This document shows, in pieces, positions 59,084-64,000 of a stretch of DNA of 64,000 nt (the stretch's first letter is position 1; the number at the start of each line of letters is the position of its first letter). The notes beneath the pieces were generated by a model, which worked only from the letters and a program-made list of their open reading frames with translations, was not told where the DNA came from and made no database searches. A program made the position numbers and the translations under genes. Source of the stretch: Branchiostoma floridae (Eukaryota > Chordata > Leptocardii > Amphioxiformes > Branchiostomatidae); the NCBI RefSeq assembly GCF_000003815.2, contig NC_049996.1, forward strand, positions 940,860-1,004,859, written 5' to 3'.

Positions 59084-59148
59084 TATTACCAACAATGCAC
59101 TGCTCGGGTGGAGCAGGGGACTCCACCGGAGCAGTGCATTGTTGGTAA
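59084..59148. repeat. Perfect hairpin, arms ACCAACAATGCACTGCTC
   Basis: ACCAACAATGCACTGCTC and its exact complement GAGCAGTGCATTGTTGGT face each other across a short centre that is also partly self-complementary (GGTGGAG / CTCCACC). Confidence 0.8.
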
Positions 59149-59149
59149 A

Positions 59150-60027
59150 CTTAAATATATTAAATATGCGACTCTGTATATTTTTACATCTGTGCTGTGG
59201 GTTATCCAATCGTTGTCTCTCCGACCAATCAGACTGCACATAGTCAGTCTTAAATAAAGCGGAGATAGTTAGCGTTGTCCGTGAGGGCCATCATCTTTTT
59301 GTGCATCAAAATTTGAGTTTTGAAACGTTAAAGTGTAGGAGCTTCTGTAATAGGGTGATGTTGAGTCGTTGACCAAACTCAAGTGGCAGTCGCAGACGGG
59401 ACGGCGAGGGACTGAAACAGCGAGCCCTGTTTTTGTATTTCGGCGTCTGGGGCCATTTTTCATCACTGTCGTGCGGATCTCACGGTGAGGTATGTTTTGT
59501 ACAATGATTGTTTCCAAACAATACCCGCTTTGAGTTCGTTGTTCTTTCTTGTTGGCTAGTAGTTAGAGGCATCTTTCAACCTCCTTGGGCTGAACTAGGG
59601 CTGAACAGGATCTTACCAGAAAACGTCATAACGGACCCTTACATGTATAAAACACAAGTCACAAACATGGTACTTGCTGAGTAACTATTGGTTCCAACAG
59701 TGTTTACGCGTTTGTTTATGCGCGACGTCCAGCCGGAGATGCAGATATCACCCTGTCACTAATTATGGATCACTGGATTGTTTCTGCCGTGCCCTCCGGG
59801 GGCGCTTTTTGGTATGGTAATGCTGAATGTGGCTGTGATAATGGCGATAACACAATCAGATGCATTTCAACGTTTCCTGCTGTATAACAAACCAATCAAC
59901 ATTTTTTTCATATACATCCTAATTGATTCATTCAGTGACGGACCGCTCATTTCTCTATCAAACTATTTCAAACAAGAATGCTTTAGCTACCTCAAAATGT
60001 AATGGAAATATTCTTTCTCTTTTTCAG
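59150..60027. other. Intergenic or intronic DNA, nothing recognised
   Basis: No domain or repeat identified. If the exons at 55318 and 60028 belong together, this is intron. Confidence 0.4.
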
Positions 60028-60107
60028 AAGGTGGACCGATATTCTCTGACCGTGTCAACAGCTGCCAGAAAACTGGTCTACAGGAAGGGCACACAATCAG
60101 GGCGTAA
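60028..60107 (+). CDS. Candidate terminal exon
   Basis: A strong acceptor (TATTCTTTCTCTTTTTCAG) is followed by a short open reading. Read in phase 1, the phase of the tail exons upstream, it gives GGPIFSDRVNSCQKTGLQEG then HTIRA and a stop at 60105-60107. Read in phase 0 it gives KVDRYSLTVSTAARKLVYRK and stops at about 60126. Which is right depends on the upstream exon. No domain is recognised. Confidence 0.35.
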
Positions 60108-60410
60108 CAAGGCTGAAGACAAATGAAGCAGTCTGCATTCGAGATGTTGCGAGAAGCTGAACGAACCGATACTATAAGTCATGTTAGTTGTATATTGAAT
60201 TACCAACTCTATTTACTATTATAATAACTATTCGTTTCCTGTAGCCGGATGTGGAAATTTCTGAGTTGGACATCGCGAATACTCATAGAAGCAAGATTAG
60301 CCACAGACTTCTATGTCAGATTTACATATATATGAATTAAGTTGTATTCATATTTATCCTATATTCCATTTGGAACTTCCGAAGTAAAAGACGCCATGCG
60401 ATAATGGCGG

Positions 60411-60660
60411 TTCACCCTCAAGCACCCGACCTTTTCTTGCGACTAAAATGACCGAGTGGGGTCCAAACGGACCCCAAAATGTTTTGTTCATAAAATCTCA
60501 GTTCCAATTACTATCGGTGATCATTGTACATACATTGCTTCGTCAATGTAAGAGGAAATTTTTGACATGTTGAGGTGTTGCTAATTCCATCTCATTATCA
60601 TAATTTATGCAAAAGATAAGAAGGACCATGTTTTGCACTAAACCTATTCTGACCAGTCTA
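60411..60660. mobile_element. Left part of a second-family TTAA element
   Basis: CACCCTCAAGCACCCGACC and GGGGTCCAAACGGACCCC, then AAGATAAGAAGGACCATGTTTTGCACTAA, match the left 230 bp of the copy at 45614, including the start of the nested first-family sequence (CCTATTCTGACC). The right part is missing. Confidence 0.65.
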
Positions 60661-60889
60661 AAGATGAACTTAAAAAATATGTACCCCCTCCGTGCCAGAA
60701 TGGACTCATCCAGATAACACCAGGCTCACTGATTGGCTGCCAATCCCATTCGGAGGCTACGTGATTGGTTGCCTCTTTAATCAAGTTACAAGTATATATA
60801 CATGTGCACATGCTGTCTTCAGGTGGGAGGTCAACGGCCTTGAGGTTGTTAACCCTCTGGCCAGTGGAGAATTACCCAAAACGTCCCCA

Positions 60890-61515
60890 AATATATAATT
60901 TTGAAGTGGTTTATGCCAGAAATTATACATGGGTCACTTGAATGAATATCTAGTGCACCTATTTACCAAATTGTTGGTCATTTGGTTACAAGACCAGGGA
61001 ACAGGAGCCCAAAGCATTTTGTTTTACCGTATGCCAAAAGTGTTATTGAATTCATGTGTGCATATGTAGGCGGCACTCTTACACCAAATTTCAGGTCATT
61101 TGGTTGTAAAATGGGGGTAGAGGAGCCAAAAATGTCATTTTTAGGCAAAAAATGCCAAAATTAAGCATTTTGCTGTACCGTATGCCAAAATTGTTTTATT
61201 TTTGTGGGTATATAATCAAGGCACCTCTTACCAAATTTCAGGTCATTCGGCTGTAATGGCAGGGTACAGGGGGGCAAAATGTACATAAAAATGGCAAAAA
61301 ACATTAATAAAATCATTTTAAAGGAAGATATGAAAAAAATGAAGATAAAATCACCTGGGTATTGACCCACTCTACCCTTGTGCTAAATCTCAAGTAATTC
61401 GGTCCAGGAACGACGGAGTTGATTCGATTTGAAGATTTCACAGGAAAAAGAAGAAGAAACATTACGAATACAATATATTTCACCATACCTATGGTATGGC
61501 TGAAATATAATAAAA
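60890..61515. repeat. Repeat of about 165-bp units, inverted copy
   Basis: Inverse complement of 53425-54100: GAAGTGGTTTATGCCAGAAA, GGTCATTTGGTTACAAG, CCGTATGCCAAAA and finally CATACCTATGGTATGGCTG. It abuts and truncates the LINE fragment at 61530. Confidence 0.7.
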
Positions 61516-61529
61516 CATTGACAACATAT

Positions 61530-62208
61530 TGACATTGACATGACGTGCAGTGGTGAGCCCGGCATGCCAGACGGCGGCACAATACTCCAGGACTGGTCGG
61601 ATGTAAGGCACGTACACTGTGACTAGGTCACCGATGGATTCGTGGAAGTGTTTTAGTTTGCGAAGGAGGAACAGACGTCGACTTGATTTGCTACAAATGG
61701 AGTCAACATGGGAGTTCCATCGTAGATCAGACTGAAGCAGCACACCAAGAATTCTCATTACTACAACCTGTTGGAGCTCTGTGTTGTCGATCTTAAGGGG
61801 AGGTGTTGGGTACGGGATCTTCCTGAATTGAATATGCATGACTTGACACTTATTGGGATGCAGCTTCATATGGCTCGTTCGAGACCAGTTGTCCAAGTCG
61901 TTTAAGTCCTTTTGCTTACTTGAAAGATTTAGGTTGGGGGTTCTAATTTTCAACAAATTCATGTCATCAACGAATTTCCAGCGTTTGGAGGCAGCCTGGT
62001 GTGCGGCACTGTTGATATACGCAAGGAAAATCAATGGCCCCAGTGGAGTCCCCTGTGGTAATCCACAGGTCACCTTCAAGCTGTCGGAAAGTGTTCCATG
62101 GTAAGGTACATGCTGTCTACTGTTAGAGAGGAAGTCTACAATCCATCTTGTCACGGATATTATAGATTCTTCTTCAGAGAAAAATATACTTTTATAATTT
62201 CTCCACAT
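61530..62208 (-). mobile_element. LINE reverse-transcriptase fragment
   Basis: The minus-strand frame shows reverse-transcriptase blocks in order: WIVDFLSNSRQHV, GLPQGTPLGPLIFLAYIN, FVDDMNLL (variant of YADD, first residues changed), MKLHPNKCQVMHI, LGVLLQSDLRWNSHVD and YIRPVLEYCAAVWHAG. This is the palm-to-thumb part of a CR1/jockey-type element. The 5' part is missing and the 3' end is cut off where the 60890 repeat begins. About 220 residues remain open, so it decayed recently or is still under little damage. Confidence 0.85.
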
Positions 62209-63413
62209 AATTACATAATCACAAGACAGTGAGAATTTGTCTACGAATTAAGTTGTGAGATTACTTACTTTCAAGTTCTTTTACTTGAATATTACATTTC
62301 CTGCAAAGGGAGCACAGTTATAATGATCTATAAGTATCTTTATACTTAAAATCGATTTGACATTTCTCTAATAATGTTCCAATCCTTACTGCCTTTAAAT
62401 GAAAGTTTAATGTCGTAACAGGAAAGTAACTATTTAATGAATGAGCACAATAAATCCGACTTCTTTAATATTATGTCTAAGATTGACGATCTTACATCAA
62501 GAACGCCTGTCATACTCCAAGATAAACATTCTAAGTATTGTCTTTCTTTGAAGATTTGTGTCCTTATAGCACTAATGCATTTATTGCAGTAAAACAAATT
62601 TAGTTTTTCCTACAATGTACCTTTACCTTCGTTCTCACATCAAGAATACATTTCATACTGGCAGATTGCAACTCCAGATTACTTAAGACTAATCTAAGTA
62701 TGACGAAAGTCCTACGCAGGCATTGTGTACTGAATTTGACGGCCTGACATCATTTAATATCTTTCAATATCAGTGAATGAAGCTATCTGAATTGACCTGT
62801 GGACGAACTGACAGTTCTCACCTACCAAAGCAACCGTTCGTACGAAGTGTCAAATCATTGTCATTTGATCATTATTTTTATGCAACCAGACAACAAACAG
62901 TGCTTTTAAGTAAATACGGGGGTGATATCTTGATTAACATTTAGGTTTATAGCATGTGCTACGTCAGGGAGAAACAATGTTACATAATTCTTTGCAGAAG
63001 TGCCAATCAGTTCTAAGCACTAACAACCGCAATAAAATTAAATTTAAGTTAATCATTTTTTGCGTAATATAAAAGCAGTTTCAAATAAGCAACATAACAA
63101 GGAAATCCGTTAAATATAGTTTTAATGCTTGATCGCAGATTATTGGATTCAATAATTTAGGAAGAAATCATATTGTTTTTCAGTTCCCAGTTGCCGGTGA
63201 CGGCAAGGTATGATTTACAGATAAAGATATTCTCCTTTACTACTACATAGAGGTCTATAGGTCTATATGTCTCTAGTATCAGGTACAGACCTAGAAATTT
63301 TGACGTTCTTGAGTTAGATGATGAATGCCCATTGACATTAATCCCCATGTGTTTTAATTTAAATGATATTTTCAGATCTCAAAAGAACACGGATGTAATT
63401 GTTTGCTTTGGAA
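62209..63413. other. AT-rich DNA, no gene recognised
   Basis: Only short frames. TTTTCAG at about 63370-63376 could be the acceptor of a 5'-UTR exon leading into the ATG at 63414. Confidence 0.45.
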
Positions 63414-63491
63414 ATGGCACAGGAATCTAAAATTCCCGCAAAGAGCCTGTGCTACATATGTCTGGCTTTTCTCTTGTTGTACCTTCTCCCG
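63414..63491 (+). CDS. Candidate first coding exon: signal peptide
   Basis: ATG opens MAQESKIPAKSLCYICLAFL then LLYLLP, ending exactly at a strong donor CCG|GTGAGTAA (26 codons, phase 0). A basic start followed by a hydrophobic core fits a secretory signal peptide. The rest of the gene would lie beyond the window. A chance frame cannot be excluded. Confidence 0.5.
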
Positions 63492-63499
63492 GTGAGTAA

Positions 63500-64000
63500 A
63501 TTGATTATTGTAATATGTTGCTAATTCTTTGCTTTGTACGTAAATTTAGATATCCAGTAACATAACCCCCATTCGTAATTTTTTAACGGCTCATGGAAGC
63601 TCAACAAATAATTAGGGGATAATATTCTCATCAAGTATTATAAATCCTGAATTTTTTATATCATTGTGACGTTATATGAGGTGATTATGACGTCATTTTT
63701 TTGCTAAAACAGGGAATCCTTATTATACTTAAATATTTCACATAAAAACTAACAATATAAGTTTCTTATAACTATTTAAGTGTTATGTTCATAAATAAAA
63801 TTCGTTATATAAGAGCTTTATCATTCACATTTTCTATTCTGTAAATGCTGTAAAGTTTGCGCAGATTTACTTTCACGGTAGCAGGGAAATTGAGTGTTCG
63901 CGGTTGTGTTGAGTACGCGATAGTGCCATAGACGGAACCTTACTGCATAGGGTTTCTTGAAACATTTATGGACAGAAATTCTTTAATCTATATTCCTGTC
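63500..64000. other. Intron-like DNA with TTAA-family fragment
   Basis: 63660-63790 resembles the inner part of the copy at 26640 (GCTAAAACAGGGAATCC, TTATAACTATTTAAGTGTTAT). No exon seen. Confidence 0.4.

Overview
The window looks like nuclear DNA of a bilaterian animal, most likely a lancelet (Branchiostoma). Coding DNA is sparse and split into small exons. There is a tandem cluster of C2H2 zinc-finger genes and one large extracellular mosaic gene built from kringle, LDLa, F5/8C and CUB modules on phase-1 exons. Most of the rest is short inverted-repeat transposons, decayed LINEs and satellites. The species call is inference; the sequence does not name it. Assembly gaps lie at 27379-27478, 30354-30453 and 49755-50245, with a single N at 57031.

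0-19 kb: three related C2H2 zinc-finger genes on the minus strand (5.0-5.8, 9.5-10.3 and 17.6-18.4 kb). They share an ATG context, a probable 5'-UTR intron and duplicated flanks. The third is the cleanest. The first lost its last fingers and the second was split by deletions in the finger linkers. Finger relics lie at 13.3 and 16.9-17.1 kb. Between the genes are a nested pair of terminal-inverted-repeat elements (11.7-13.25 kb), an array of short hairpins (15.0-15.4 kb), two arrays of a 62-bp repeat and several foldback MITEs. A TTAA-flanked element sits in the intron of the third gene.

19-25 kb: no gene recognised, only dispersed repeats.

25-42.3 kb: one apparently complete minus-strand gene. 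Sixteen exons can be joined in frame with conventional splice sites from a signal peptide (42312) to a hydrophobic C-terminus (stop at 24970), giving about 1172 residues: signal peptide, Thr/Pro mucin repeat, kringle, four LDLa, F5/8C, kringle, three LDLa, CUB, a second mucin-like repeat, membrane tail. Every module is bounded by phase-1 introns. The introns contain four dead LDLa modules, a hAT-like MITE with an 8-bp target duplication, a 1.9-kb minisatellite, long perfect hairpins and duplicated kringle flanks, so module gain and loss can be read directly. The product should be a cell-surface or GPI-anchored glycoprotein; its ligand cannot be deduced.

42.4-55 kb: no gene found. Contents are foldback MITEs, a triplicated AT-rich unit, TTAA-flanked elements of about 950 bp, an L1/Tx1-like LINE remnant and satellites.

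55-64 kb: plus-strand pieces of what may be receptor genes. There are two paralogous exons encoding a Tyr-containing tail (one with an NPMY motif), a possible terminal exon at 60.03 kb and a signal-peptide-like first exon at 63.41 kb. They are interrupted by LINE reverse-transcriptase fragments and by two inverted copies of a roughly 640-bp repeat.
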